Source: Halomonas colorata
GTDB taxonomy: Bacteria > Pseudomonadota > Gammaproteobacteria > Pseudomonadales > Halomonadaceae
Direction of reading: 5' to 3'
Assembly (NCBI RefSeq): GCF_014897985.1
Contig: NZ_JABUZA010000012.1
Span: forward strand, 33,608 to 97,607
DNA length: 64,000 nucleotides
In this document: positions 50,032 through 59,449 of the stretch, piece by piece
Position numbering within the stretch: the stretch's first letter is position 1
Layout: each line of letters begins with the position of its first letter
The notes under the pieces: generated by a model
Told to the model about the DNA's origin: nothing
The model's input: only the letters and a program-made list of their open reading frames with translations
Databases searched by the model: none
Position numbers and translations under genes: made by a program

Positions 50032-51693
50032 TTACGCATCGATACGCTTATACTTCATGCGCTTGGGCGTGTCGTTACCTACCCGCTTTTTATGATCTTC
50101 TTCATAATCGGTGTAATTACCGTCGAAGAAGACGACTTCTGAGTCACCTTCAAAAGCCAGAATATGCGTAGCAATACGATCTAAGAACCAGCGATCGTGA
50201 GAAATCACCATGGCGCAGCCTGGGAATGCCAGCAGGGCTTCTTCCAGTGCGCGTAGCGTTTCGATATCCAGGTCGTTTGAGGGCTCATCCAGCAGCAGCA
50301 CGTTGGCGCCCTGTTTGAGGGTTTGGGCAAGCTGCAAACGTCCACGTTCACCGCCTGAAAGTTCATCCAGGCGCTTTTGCTGGTCGTTACCCTTAAAGTT
50401 GAAACGACCAACGTAGGCGCGCGAAGAGACTTCGTAACCATTGATGTTGAGGATATCCTGCTCGCCAGATACCGCCTGCCAAACAGTCTGCTTGTCATCC
50501 AGCGCATCGCGAAGCTGCTCGACATAAGCAATATCAACGGTTTCCCCGATGACCACTTCACCCGCGTCCGGCTGCTCTTGGCCCGTTACCAGCTTGAAGA
50601 GGGTGGATTTACCCGCACCGTTACCCCCAACAATGCCTACGATCGCGCCCTGGGGAATGGTGAACGATAGATCCTGGTAAAGCAGCTTGTCATCGAAGCG
50701 CTTGGTAACGTTATGAAATTCGATGACCTTGTCACCCAGGCGCGGGCCAGGCGGAATATAAATCTCGTTGGTTTCGTTACGCTTCTGGAAGTCGCCCGAC
50801 TGCATTTCTTCAAAGCGATTAAGGCGCGCTTTGCTTTTTGCCTGACGACCTTTCGCGTTACTGCGAACCCACTCGAGCTCTTGCTTGATGGCTTTTTGAC
50901 GCGAGGCTTCCTGCTTGGCTTCCTGAGTCAGACGGTGCTCTTTCTGCTCCAGCCACTGAGAGTAGTTACCCTCAAACGGAATGCCCTGGCCGCGGTCAAG
51001 TTCCAGAATCCAGCCGGCAACGTTATCCAGGAAATAACGGTCGTGGGTGATCGCCACTACGGTACCGTTATAGTCATGGAGGAAGCGCTCCAGCCAGGCA
51101 ACTGATTCGGCGTCCAGGTGGTTGGTTGGCTCATCGAGCAGCAGCATGTCCGGGCTTGAAAGCAGCAGGCGGCACAGGGCAACGCGGCGGCGCTCACCAC
51201 CTGATAGGTTGCCGACTTTAGCGTCCCAGGGCGGTAAGCGCAGCGCTTCTGCGGCAACGTCAAGCTTACGCTCAAGGTTGTGCGCGTCGGCTGCTTCGAT
51301 CATGTTTTCAAGGCGTGCCTGCTCGCTTGCCAGGGCATCGAAGTCGGCATCAGGTTCAGCGTAGGCTGCGTACACGGCATCTAGCTTCTCTTGTGCCTCT
51401 TTAATGGCACCGAGCGCTTCCTCAACCGTATCGCGGACGTTCTTCTCATCGTCGAGCTGCGGCTCCTGAGGAAGGTAACCTACATTGATACCCGGCATCG
51501 GACGAGCTTCACCTTCAAACTCTTTATCGACACCGGCCATAATGCGCAGCAGCGTGGATTTACCAGAACCGTTCAGGCCCAGCACGCCAATTTTGGCACC
51601 CGGGAAAAACGACAGCGATATATCCTTGAGAATTTGTTTCTTGGGCGGCACGACTTTGCCAACCCGATTCATGGTGAATACGTATTGCGCCAT
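50032..51693 (-). CDS. ettA: energy-dependent translational throttle protein EttA
   Basis: A 553-residue ABC-F protein with two ATPase domains and no membrane helices. Domain 1 has Walker A GLNGSGKST and signature LSGGERRR; the PtIM linker lies about 240-310 (KQELEWVRSNAKGRQAKSKA); domain 2 has GGNGAGKST and LSGGERGR with LLLDEPSNDLD. The MAQYVFTMNRVGKVVPPKK start is typical of EttA, which binds the ribosomal E site and gates elongation according to ATP/ADP. The ribosome-binding site is weak. Convergent with DUF1328. Confidence 0.96.
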   Translation of the reverse strand: MAQYVFTMNRVGKVVPPKKQILKDISLSFFPGAKIGVLGLNGSGKSTLLRIMAGVDKEFEGEARPMPGINVGYLPQEPQLDDEKNVRDTVEEALGAIKEAQEKLDAVYAAYAEPDADFDALASEQARLENMIEAADAHNLERKLDVAAEALRLPPWDAKVGNLSGGERRRVALCRLLLSSPDMLLLDEPTNHLDAESVAWLERFLHDYNGTVVAITHDRYFLDNVAGWILELDRGQGIPFEGNYSQWLEQKEHRLTQEAKQEASRQKAIKQELEWVRSNAKGRQAKSKARLNRFEEMQSGDFQKRNETNEIYIPPGPRLGDKVIEFHNVTKRFDDKLLYQDLSFTIPQGAIVGIVGGNGAGKSTLFKLVTGQEQPDAGEVVIGETVDIAYVEQLRDALDDKQTVWQAVSGEQDILNINGYEVSSRAYVGRFNFKGNDQQKRLDELSGGERGRLQLAQTLKQGANVLLLDEPSNDLDIETLRALEEALLAFPGCAMVISHDRWFLDRIATHILAFEGDSEVVFFDGNYTDYEEDHKKRVGNDTPKRMKYKRIDA

Positions 51694-51898
51694 GGAAATC
51701 CATTAGGTTGATGAAAACGACAGCAAAGTGCTGAGTAGGGCTCAAATGATAGTGCCCTACGCTTGGAAAGGCCAGAAAGCGCCGGGAATGACATAGCGCT
51801 GTGCTGTTAAAAACGGTATTGCGAATCTGGTGCTTGGGAAAGCAAGGCGCTGATAGCTTTTAAAATCAGGCTCTCTAAGCATTAAGCGCTGCCTTGGC

Positions 51899-52105
51899 TT
51901 AAGCGTCCCAGTCATCTTCTATGGCACGCTGCAGGCGACGTTCTTCAAGCCAGGCTTCTACCTGACGGCGAGCGCGTAGCGAATCAGCCTTGCTAGGCTT
52001 GTGCTTGCCGTAGTGTTCGTCATTCACAGCATCAAGATTATCGAACTCTTCAGCTTCATGACCTTCCGCTGAAAAATTTTCACGATTTAAGGGGTCACGG
52101 CTCAT
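51899..52105 (-). CDS. small charged protein (PA3496-like)
   Basis: A 68-residue, highly charged cytosolic protein. The C-terminal RRQVEAWLEERRLQRAIEDD is reminiscent of the Pseudomonas PA3496 family, but the match is short and rests on memory. The N-terminal half is acidic (GHEAEEFDNLDAVNDEH). GGAGGGCATACC gives a strong ribosome-binding site, which supports it being a real gene. It lies alone between ettA and the LOV gene. No function is proposed. Confidence 0.6.
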   Translation of the reverse strand: MSRDPLNRENFSAEGHEAEEFDNLDAVNDEHYGKHKPSKADSLRARRQVEAWLEERRLQRAIEDDWDA

Positions 52106-52240
52106 GGTATGCCCTCCAACCCAAGCCGGCGAACCGGCATCACAACGGCTTCTTTTAAGAGAAGCGCCAAACGCTAAAATAGCGCCTAGCCGCTATATAA
52201 CGCCACTTGGGGTGAAGGTCAAGTATTAGTCCGGATTTTA

Positions 52241-52693
52241 TTATGCGTGTGCTTTGCTAGGGGTGGTTTGATTGTCTTGTAATTTCGCTAACGCAAGCTG
52301 GGCTTCAACGCGTTCAGTGACATCTTTTTGTACGCCAATAAAATACATGAGGTGATCGGCCTCATCGAATACGGGCGTCATGGAGAGTTCATTCCAGAAC
52401 ATCGAGCCATCTTTGCGGTAGTTACGCAGAACTTCACGACAAGGCTGCAGATTCTTTAACGCATCACGAATAACGTTAAGCGCCTCTTGGTCACGGTCAT
52501 CGTTTTGTAGAAAACGACAGTCGCGGTACAGAATTTCGTCGGCGCTATAACCCGTCAAGCGCTCAAACCCTTTGTTGACATAAATGAGGATATTTTCATC
52601 GCCTTCCTGCTCGGCAACAACAATGCCGTCCTGGGAAGCATCAATAATACGTTCAAGTAATTCGGGGCTGATCAGGGGAGATCGTTTCATCAA
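52241..52693 (-). CDS. short LOV blue-light photoreceptor
   Basis: A 150-residue single PAS/LOV domain protein. The FMN-binding motif is YRDCRFLQNDDRDQ, with C59 as the adduct-forming cysteine, followed by REVLRNYRKDGSMFWNELSM and YFIGVQKDVTERVE (the Gln that senses flavin state). It closely resembles the Pseudomonas putida short LOV proteins, which have no effector domain and signal through N- and C-terminal helices. The start may be the first or second of two adjacent ATGs. There is no partner gene beside it; the CRY-DASH gene lies 10 kb away. Confidence 0.9.
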   Translation of the reverse strand: MMKRSPLISPELLERIIDASQDGIVVAEQEGDENILIYVNKGFERLTGYSADEILYRDCRFLQNDDRDQEALNVIRDALKNLQPCREVLRNYRKDGSMFWNELSMTPVFDEADHLMYFIGVQKDVTERVEAQLALAKLQDNQTTPSKAHA

Positions 52694-52855
52694 GGGATTC
52701 CTGTTGCTGCTTCGGTTCTTCCGTAGCCATGGCGCTGTGTATCAGCGCAGGAGCTAAGCGGCATTTCAAATCACTTATCTATTCTAGAATAGCAAACTAT
52801 CCGCATATCGCTGCCATACGCTTGCCATGATGGCGAGCGTTGCGGTTCATTGCAA

Positions 52856-54178
52856 TCATGATTGTTGTTCGACCTCGGGTAATTTCTGTGCGCTGAGTAT
52901 CGCGCCAACTGCGGTTAAGGCTAGCAGCAAAAGTAATGCTGCGCTGCCCAGCCACTGCGCCAAGCCGCCGATAACGCCACCTACCAGCAGCATTAATACG
53001 CCTGTCAGCGTGTTGGAAAGCGCAACGTAAAGTGCACGATCATCTTGGCTCGCCATATCCACAATATACGTTTTACGTCCCAAACGGACGCCATGGTGAA
53101 CGATGACCAGCAGTGCATAAACCACGGCATACGGCCAAACGCTTTGGGTCCAAGTGCCGGGTAGCCAAGCAAAGCTTGCACCGAGCAAGCAGCAGGCAAC
53201 CGTGCCAATAGCGGCGTTGCGCATAACGCGACGGCTGGATTGGTCGGCCAGTTTTCCCCAGATGGGGCTTGCGACCATCCCGGCAAGCCCTGAAACCACT
53301 ACCAGCAGGCCTAGCCCACTGAGTTCAGAGCCGCTTTGCTGCTGGCCAAGTAGGGCAATGTAGGGCAGGGCTAATGCACTGGAAAGCAGGAGGGCTCTGG
53401 CCACGTTGAAGTGCAGAAACGTACGGTCTTTTTTTAACAGCGATAAGCCAAGCTTAACGCTACCCCAGGCATTTTCTCCACCATCAACCGCGCCGGGTAC
53501 TTCTTTAATTCGCGCCGCACAAAAAGCATTCAATAACCAGCTAAGTGCCGCCACACTTAACAAAACCGCCAGGGCAGTATTTCCGGGACGATCACCCAGC
53601 AGCATAAGTACGCCGCCCGCTGCCAGCGTGGCGCCGCCTGCCACGCTTCCACTCCATCCCATCAGCGTACCGCGACGGCGTTTGGCAATGGTTTTGCCCA
53701 TAACATCTTTACTGGCGATAGAAGAAAGGCCGCGCGCTAATGACAGCAGTATTAAAACAATTAAAACGCCAGCGCCGCCTAGACTACCCCGACCGGTAAG
53801 GGCGAGCACGGCAAGTATTAACGCGGCCAATGCCTGAAGTACCGCGCCCGCCACCCATACGCCTTTTCGCTTGGGTTTTAGGCGAATAAAGCCTGCTACA
53901 AAGACCTGAGGCAGCAGGGCGCCAGATTCACGGATAGGTACCAGTAGACCCACCATCCATATCGGAGCGCCAATGATCCCCATTAGCCAGGGGAGAACTA
54001 AACGAGCGCTTGAGAGCTCATCGGCAAGCTTATTACCCAGCGATGCCCATAAATGCAGGAAAAAGTTGTGCGGCTGCTCAGAGCAGGCTTGCTCTGGGAT
54101 GTCGTCACACAGGCGGTTATCTTCATCACCTGTCAGCCTTTCAAAAAGACGCGTTTGAGAAATATTGCGTTCAGCCAT
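52856..54178 (-). CDS. MFS transporter
   Basis: A 440-residue major facilitator with about 12 helices after a roughly 45-residue soluble N-terminus containing two cysteines (CDDIPEQAC). The segments RGLSSIASKDVMGKTIAKRRRGTLMGWSG and MASPIWGKLADQSSRRVMRN carry the cytosolic loop motifs. The substrate is unknown. AAGGAACAGCA precedes the ATG. It is divergent from the SelW-like gene. Confidence 0.85.
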   Translation of the reverse strand: MAERNISQTRLFERLTGDEDNRLCDDIPEQACSEQPHNFFLHLWASLGNKLADELSSARLVLPWLMGIIGAPIWMVGLLVPIRESGALLPQVFVAGFIRLKPKRKGVWVAGAVLQALAALILAVLALTGRGSLGGAGVLIVLILLSLARGLSSIASKDVMGKTIAKRRRGTLMGWSGSVAGGATLAAGGVLMLLGDRPGNTALAVLLSVAALSWLLNAFCAARIKEVPGAVDGGENAWGSVKLGLSLLKKDRTFLHFNVARALLLSSALALPYIALLGQQQSGSELSGLGLLVVVSGLAGMVASPIWGKLADQSSRRVMRNAAIGTVACCLLGASFAWLPGTWTQSVWPYAVVYALLVIVHHGVRLGRKTYIVDMASQDDRALYVALSNTLTGVLMLLVGGVIGGLAQWLGSAALLLLLALTAVGAILSAQKLPEVEQQS

Positions 54179-54259
54179 TGCTGTTCCTTGGCGGTTACTA
54201 CCCTAGGGTGACAAAATGCAGTAAGAAACCACCACATTATACTGAGAAGGAGCTTAAGC

Positions 54260-54529
54260 GTGTCACGGATTAAAATTCGCTACTGCACGCAGTGCCAGTG
54301 GCTTTTACGCAGCGCTTGGTATGCCCAGGAGTTACTTTCTACCTTTGGCGAAAGCTTGGAGGAGGTAGCGCTTGCGCCTTCGCACGGCGGCACCTTTGAA
54401 ATCTGGTGTGATGATACGTTGATGTGGGAGCGCAAGCGTGATGGTGGCTTCCCCGATAGCAAAGTGCTCAAGCAGCGTGTTCGTGATCAGATCGAGCCGA
54501 GCCGCGACTTGGGGCATATCGACCGATGA
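54260..54529 (+). CDS. SelT/SelW/SelH (Rdx) family thioredoxin-like protein
   Basis: An 89-residue Rdx protein with the redox motif C9-T-Q-C12 followed by WLLRSAWYAQELLSTFGESL, the bacterial Cys form of selenoprotein W. The C-terminal half has APSHGGTFEIWCDDTLMWER with the conserved GGxFE strand. It is presumably a thiol redox protein. The start is a GTG with AAGGAG 7 nt upstream; no ATG fits. Its TGA overlaps the ATG of the next gene (ATGA), so the two are translationally coupled. Confidence 0.9.
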   Translation: MSRIKIRYCTQCQWLLRSAWYAQELLSTFGESLEEVALAPSHGGTFEIWCDDTLMWERKRDGGFPDSKVLKQRVRDQIEPSRDLGHIDR

Positions 54530-55413
54530 GCCAGGATCGGCAAGCTATTCTCTATGGGTTAGGTGCTGTTGGGCTTTGGTCAACGGTAGCGACAGCATTT
54601 AAAGTCGGCCTTGGCTGGATGACTCCACTTGAGCTGATGTGGCTTGCCGCGGTGGTTTCCTGGCTGTTGATGGGAGGCTTGGTACTCAAACAGGGCACCA
54701 TGAGGCAGGCGCTCAATAGCGGATGGAAAACGGCCTTATGGGCAGGCGTTATGAATCCCGTCGCTTACTATCTGGTACTGTTTGCCGCTTACGACCGTCT
54801 GCCTGGGCAAGAGGCCATGGCCCTTAACTATACGTGGGCGCTAGCGATGGCCTTTTTAGCGGTTCCTATTCTAGGGCAACGGCTAACGCGCATGGATATT
54901 GTCGCAGGCTTAGTGGCCTATGCAGGCGTCTGGGTGATTGCAACACGCGGTGCGGTATTCAATATGTCGTTTGAAGATCCGCTTGGCGTGTTACTGGCAT
55001 TAAGCTCCACGCTTCTATGGGCGCTTTATTGGCTGCTCAACGCACGCGACGAGCGGCCGCCATTAGTGGGGCAGTGGCAGAACTTTACTGTAGGACTGCC
55101 CATCTTGACCGCGCTGTTGTTAATCGGGCCGGGTTTTCAATGGCATGGCTGGAAAGCCGTCGGGGCGGGTGTGTATGTTGGGCTGTTTGAAATGGGGATC
55201 GCGTTCGTCTTATGGCAGATGGCGGTTCACAAGGTCTCGCGCACGGCTAAAGTCTCAACGCTCATTTTTCTTTCCCCGCCGGTTTCGTTGCTACTGCTCT
55301 ATCTAGTCGTTGATGAGCCGCTTCTGCCTTCTACCTTTGTGGGATTGTTTTTCATTTTATTAGGATTGGCGCTGCAGCAACTTCAGAGAAAACCAGAAAC
55401 GGCTGCGCTATAA
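54526..55413 (+). CDS. DMT/EamA-family exporter (YddG-like)
   Basis: A 295-residue, ten-helix transporter of the drug/metabolite superfamily. AILYGLGAVGLWSTVATAFK starts the first repeat, ALNYTWALAMAFLAVPILGQ ends it, and a second repeat follows from about residue 150. The gene overlaps the SelW-like gene by 4 nt. YddG relatives export aromatic amino acids, but the substrate here is not determined. Confidence 0.83.
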   Translation: MSQDRQAILYGLGAVGLWSTVATAFKVGLGWMTPLELMWLAAVVSWLLMGGLVLKQGTMRQALNSGWKTALWAGVMNPVAYYLVLFAAYDRLPGQEAMALNYTWALAMAFLAVPILGQRLTRMDIVAGLVAYAGVWVIATRGAVFNMSFEDPLGVLLALSSTLLWALYWLLNARDERPPLVGQWQNFTVGLPILTALLLIGPGFQWHGWKAVGAGVYVGLFEMGIAFVLWQMAVHKVSRTAKVSTLIFLSPPVSLLLLYLVVDEPLLPSTFVGLFFILLGLALQQLQRKPETAAL

Positions 55414-55653
55414 AAAATGTTTATTTTTGTTTTCATCTTGTAAATTTAGCGTAACTTTTGTTTGATACGCTTTCTTGCTAGGTAATTTTCATTAGTCTCA
55501 ATAGCACAATTTCTAATAAACTATTGAAGTAAATAAAATATTAGTCTTGTATTTAATGAGATTACTAAGCGTATGGCTCCATGAAAGTGCAACGGGGTGG
55601 TGAAAGTGGCGACTCCATTGCTTGATAAGCGTTTTACGCAATAGGGATCACTC
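55414..55653. promoter_or_regulatory. AT-rich upstream region of the type I secretion operon
   Basis: About 240 nt, much richer in A and T than its surroundings between 55414 and 55575, with no coding capacity. Such regions often carry the promoter and silencer sites of adhesin secretion operons. No individual site is clear. Confidence 0.4.
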
Positions 55654-55656
55654 TTG

Positions 55657-57120
55657 ATGAAAGGTAATATGAAAGTAAAACTGAAGAAGATTTTCTTACA
55701 TAGTGCTATTCAGCCGCTAACAGTTGCCACTCTAGCCTGCATGCCGCTTTCGGCTTTGGCGCAATCGCTGCCTGCCAGCCTTTATACGCCTGGCTCTACA
55801 GACCTGCCGAGCACCATTCAGCAAACCATCGTATCCAATCCTGAAGTTAACGCTGCCTGGGCTAACTTTAACGCATCAGGTAGTGATGTTAGGGCCGCTC
55901 AAGGTAACTATCTGCCAACGATTGATGTAAGAGCAGGTGTAGGCCTCCAGGACCAGCAAAATGACGGTCAGGGCAGCTATAACAGTGATTTTGCCGAACT
56001 AACCCTAACGCAAGTGGTGTTTGACGGTTTTGCGACGCGTAGCGAAGTTGAGCGTCTGGGGCATACCCGTCTTATCGCTTACTTTGAATTACTGGGCACC
56101 AGCGAAAATATAGCATTAGAAGCATTTCGCACGTACTTGGATGTATTGCGTTACCGCGAGCTCGTTCGCTTGGCGCAGGATAACTACCGTCAGCACCAGC
56201 GGGTTTTCTCTCAAATTGAAGAGCGCGCTCTTGCCGGTGCGGGCAGGGGAGTGGATTTAGAGCAAATTAGCGGCCGTTTGGCGTTAGCTGAGTCGAACCT
56301 GATGTCAGAAGCCTCTAACCTTCACGATGTGACCGCCCGGTATCAGCGGATTGTCGGCACGCTACCAGCCCAGAACATGCTGCCTGCGCCGTCGCTCACA
56401 GAGCAGCTGCCAAGCAATGTCAATGCAGCCGTTGAAATGGCTTTCCAGGGTAACCCTGATTTTTATGCCGCAATGGAAAACATTGAGGTGCAGCGCGCTG
56501 AGCAAAATGGCTCTCGGGCAGCGTTTATGCCGCGTCTGGATATTCAAGGGCGTACAGGCACCAATAATCAGGACAACTCACTAACTGGACGTAGCGACGA
56601 GCATAGTATTCAACTGGTTGCCAGTATGAACATCTACCGTGGCGGCAGTGACCGAGCTGCGTTTGATGCAGCAGCAACGCGTATTGAAGAGGCTGTTAAT
56701 CAGCGTGAAACGGCGTGTACGAATGTGCGCCAAACCACCCAGATTGCTTATAACGATACCCAGCGGTTAACGGAGCAGCTCAATTACTTAAACGATCACC
56801 GTCAATCTATTGACCGGGTGCGTGGTGCTTATCAACAGCAGTTTGATATTGGGCAGCGTACGTTGCTAGACGTTCTGGATAGCGAAAACGAGTACTTTGA
56901 AGCTAGCCGGGCTTACGCCAATGCTGAGTTTGATCGCACGCTAGCCGAAGCACGTACGCTCGCTGCGATGGGCCAGTTGATGCAGACCTTGGAAGTAGTG
57001 CGTGATGATATTCCAAGTTTGGCTGACCTGGGCTATGAGGACCCTTCATTAAACCCTGGCCAAGTATGTGCCACTGAAGGCCCACAGGGCTTTACATTGC
57101 AGGACTTTACTGCCGGTTAA
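55657..57120 (+). CDS. TolC-family outer-membrane channel (LapE-like)
   Basis: A 487-residue outer-membrane efflux protein. The signal peptide is cleaved near ALA-QS (about residue 36). Two repeats of alpha-helical barrel sequence follow, with LTQVVFDGFATRSEVERL and ASMNIYRGGSDRAAFDAAA as the paired strands and YQQQFDIGQRTLLDVLDSENEYFEASRAYANA near the end. It is the outer-membrane part of the type I secretion system for the adjacent adhesin. The start could also be the ATG 12 nt downstream. A 151-nt gap separates it from the ATPase gene. Confidence 0.9.
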   Translation: MKGNMKVKLKKIFLHSAIQPLTVATLACMPLSALAQSLPASLYTPGSTDLPSTIQQTIVSNPEVNAAWANFNASGSDVRAAQGNYLPTIDVRAGVGLQDQQNDGQGSYNSDFAELTLTQVVFDGFATRSEVERLGHTRLIAYFELLGTSENIALEAFRTYLDVLRYRELVRLAQDNYRQHQRVFSQIEERALAGAGRGVDLEQISGRLALAESNLMSEASNLHDVTARYQRIVGTLPAQNMLPAPSLTEQLPSNVNAAVEMAFQGNPDFYAAMENIEVQRAEQNGSRAAFMPRLDIQGRTGTNNQDNSLTGRSDEHSIQLVASMNIYRGGSDRAAFDAAATRIEEAVNQRETACTNVRQTTQIAYNDTQRLTEQLNYLNDHRQSIDRVRGAYQQQFDIGQRTLLDVLDSENEYFEASRAYANAEFDRTLAEARTLAAMGQLMQTLEVVRDDIPSLADLGYEDPSLNPGQVCATEGPQGFTLQDFTAG

Positions 57121-57271
57121 GCAGTTTTGAGTACGCATGACTGGACCAGCCCTCTGTTAAGGCTAGGGGGTTGGATCAGGCCACCTCTGAACGATAGGAT
57201 TCATGTGAAAGGCTTATATTCATGGATGGCATTTCTTAACGTACGCAACTGCTTAAAGTAACGAGGTCTTT

Positions 57272-59449
57272 GTGACACAAAGCAAGCTGGAAACTTCCGC
57301 CCCCCTGCAACGTGGTAGGCCAAAAGTTAATGATGAGCTTTTAGAGTGCCTTAAAGCCATTGCTACGTTTCATCAGCATGAAGTTTCTTCAGAAGCTTTG
57401 ATCGCAGGCTTGCCTTTAGAAGAAGGGAAGCTAATTCCTTCTGTCTTTGGGCGAGCGGCTTCACGGGCGGGGCTTACGGCACGTATTGTAAAAAGTAAGT
57501 TGTCAGCGCTTAACCCTGCGTTGTTGCCCGCTGTTTTGTTGCTGGAACCTGGTCGTGCCTGCGTGCTGCTGGCGCTGGACCTGAAGGGTCAGAAAGCTCA
57601 GGTGATTTTTCCCGAGCTTTCAGAAGCGGCTATCGAGATGCCGCTTGGTGAGCTGTACGCAGGATATAGCGGTGAAGCCATCTACGTGCGCCCCAAGTTC
57701 AGATCAGACAACGTCTCAGAACCGGGCGTAAAAAAACAGCGTGATCAACACTGGTTTTGGGGGGTTATTCGCGAGAATCGGCGTCTCTATCGAGATATCG
57801 TACTCGGCTCGGTAGCGGTTAACCTGTTTGCCCTGGCAATGCCGCTGTTTGTACTCAATGTATATGATCGGGTCGTTCCCAATCAGGCTACCGAAACACT
57901 TTGGGTGTTGGCGATCGGCGTTTTTATTGTTTTATGCTTTGATTTGGCGCTAAGGCTTATGCGCTCGGGTTTTGTTGATTTGGCGGCAAGCCGGGCCGAC
58001 GTAAAGCTGTCGTCCTCTATTATGGCCAAGTCGCTCGGCATGCGGCTGGAAGAGCGGCCTGCATCCACCGGCTCGTTTACCTCTACCTTGCAATCGTTTG
58101 AATCGGTGCGTGCGTTTATCGGCTCGGCAACGGTTTTAGGCATTGTCGATTTGCCCTTCGTGCTGCTATTTGCCGCCATTATTGCTTTGATCAACCCTTG
58201 GTTGGTACTTCCTGTACTGGCCGGAATCATATTTGTGCTGCTCTACGCGCTTGCCGCCCAGGGTAAGTTACATGAGCTTTCTCAGACGACATGGGAGGTA
58301 GGCGCCAGGCGCAATGCGTTGCTGGTCGAATCCATTTCACAGTTAGAAACAGTAAAAGCGTTGCGTGCCGAAAGCCGTATTCAACGCCACTGGGAAAAAG
58401 CGTCGGCCTTCTTATCGCGCACCGGTGCGCAGTTAAAACACGTGAGTACCTCTGTTTCAAGCGTGGCGCAGTGGGCACAGAACAGCGTGGCTGTCTGTGT
58501 GATTATTGTTGGGGTCTATCAAATTATTGAAGGTAATTTGACCCAAGGTGGATTGATTGCAGCCTATATGCTCTCGTCGCGAGCTATGGCGCCCATCAGT
58601 CAGGCTGCCGCTTTACTTGCCCAGTATCATCAATCTTCTACGGCGCTTGAGTCATTGAACAAGGTGATGGATAAGCGTGTTGAGCGCCATGAGGGAAAAG
58701 CCTACGTTGAAAAACCAAGCGTGGCCGGCAGTATTCGTCTGGACAAAGTTACCTTGCGCTACCCGGATGAAGAGCGTGATGCACTGCGTGATGTCTCTAT
58801 TTCAATCAAGGCCGGAGAAAAAATTGCCTTGTTGGGGCGCATTGGTTGCGGTAAGTCGTCGCTCAATAAACTGATACTTGGTTTTTATCAACCTACCTCT
58901 GGATCTATTTTGCTGGATGGCGTCGATATCCGTCAGCTGGATCCTCTACAGCTTCGCAGCCATATCGGCTATGTGCCTCAGGATGTCAGTCTTTTTGCCG
59001 GCTCGCTGCGCGACAATATTGTAGCTGGCGGGGGGAGTGATCGTATTGATGATGACGAGTTGCTGCGTGCGCTGCAGATAGCCGGGCTTGAATCATTAGT
59101 GAATGGGCATCCGAGCGGCATTGATTTGCAGGTGGGGGAGCGTGGTCAAGCGCTTTCCGGTGGCCAAAAACAGTCGGTGGCCATTGCCCGTGCCCTGGTC
59201 CAAGACCCTTCCATATTGCTGCTGGATGAGCCCACTAGTTCAATGGATAACGCTAGTGAAGAGGCGTTTAAAGCCAACCTCACCAAAGTGGCTGAAGGTA
59301 AAACGGTATTAGTGGTTACTCACCGTACATCGCTGCTTTCACTCGTGGATCGTATTATCGTTATGGATGCTGGCAAAGTTGTGGCTGACGGTCCTCGCGA
59401 TACCGTGGTCGAGGCGCTGCGAAATGGTCAGATCGGGAGGGCATCGTAA
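57272..59449 (+). CDS. type I secretion ABC transporter (LapB/LssB type)
   Basis: A 725-residue inner-membrane ATPase. The N-terminal C39-like domain (about 15-140) lacks the catalytic cysteine that would sit four residues before C26, as in LapB transporters whose substrates have no leader peptide. Six helices occupy about 165-430. The ATPase has Walker A G522-R-I-G-C-G-K528-S529, the LSGGQKQ signature and ILLLDEPTSS. GTG start. Its TAA overlaps the ATG of the membrane-fusion gene (TAATG). Confidence 0.93.
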   Translation: MTQSKLETSAPLQRGRPKVNDELLECLKAIATFHQHEVSSEALIAGLPLEEGKLIPSVFGRAASRAGLTARIVKSKLSALNPALLPAVLLLEPGRACVLLALDLKGQKAQVIFPELSEAAIEMPLGELYAGYSGEAIYVRPKFRSDNVSEPGVKKQRDQHWFWGVIRENRRLYRDIVLGSVAVNLFALAMPLFVLNVYDRVVPNQATETLWVLAIGVFIVLCFDLALRLMRSGFVDLAASRADVKLSSSIMAKSLGMRLEERPASTGSFTSTLQSFESVRAFIGSATVLGIVDLPFVLLFAAIIALINPWLVLPVLAGIIFVLLYALAAQGKLHELSQTTWEVGARRNALLVESISQLETVKALRAESRIQRHWEKASAFLSRTGAQLKHVSTSVSSVAQWAQNSVAVCVIIVGVYQIIEGNLTQGGLIAAYMLSSRAMAPISQAAALLAQYHQSSTALESLNKVMDKRVERHEGKAYVEKPSVAGSIRLDKVTLRYPDEERDALRDVSISIKAGEKIALLGRIGCGKSSLNKLILGFYQPTSGSILLDGVDIRQLDPLQLRSHIGYVPQDVSLFAGSLRDNIVAGGGSDRIDDDELLRALQIAGLESLVNGHPSGIDLQVGERGQALSGGQKQSVAIARALVQDPSILLLDEPTSSMDNASEEAFKANLTKVAEGKTVLVVTHRTSLLSLVDRIIVMDAGKVVADGPRDTVVEALRNGQIGRAS

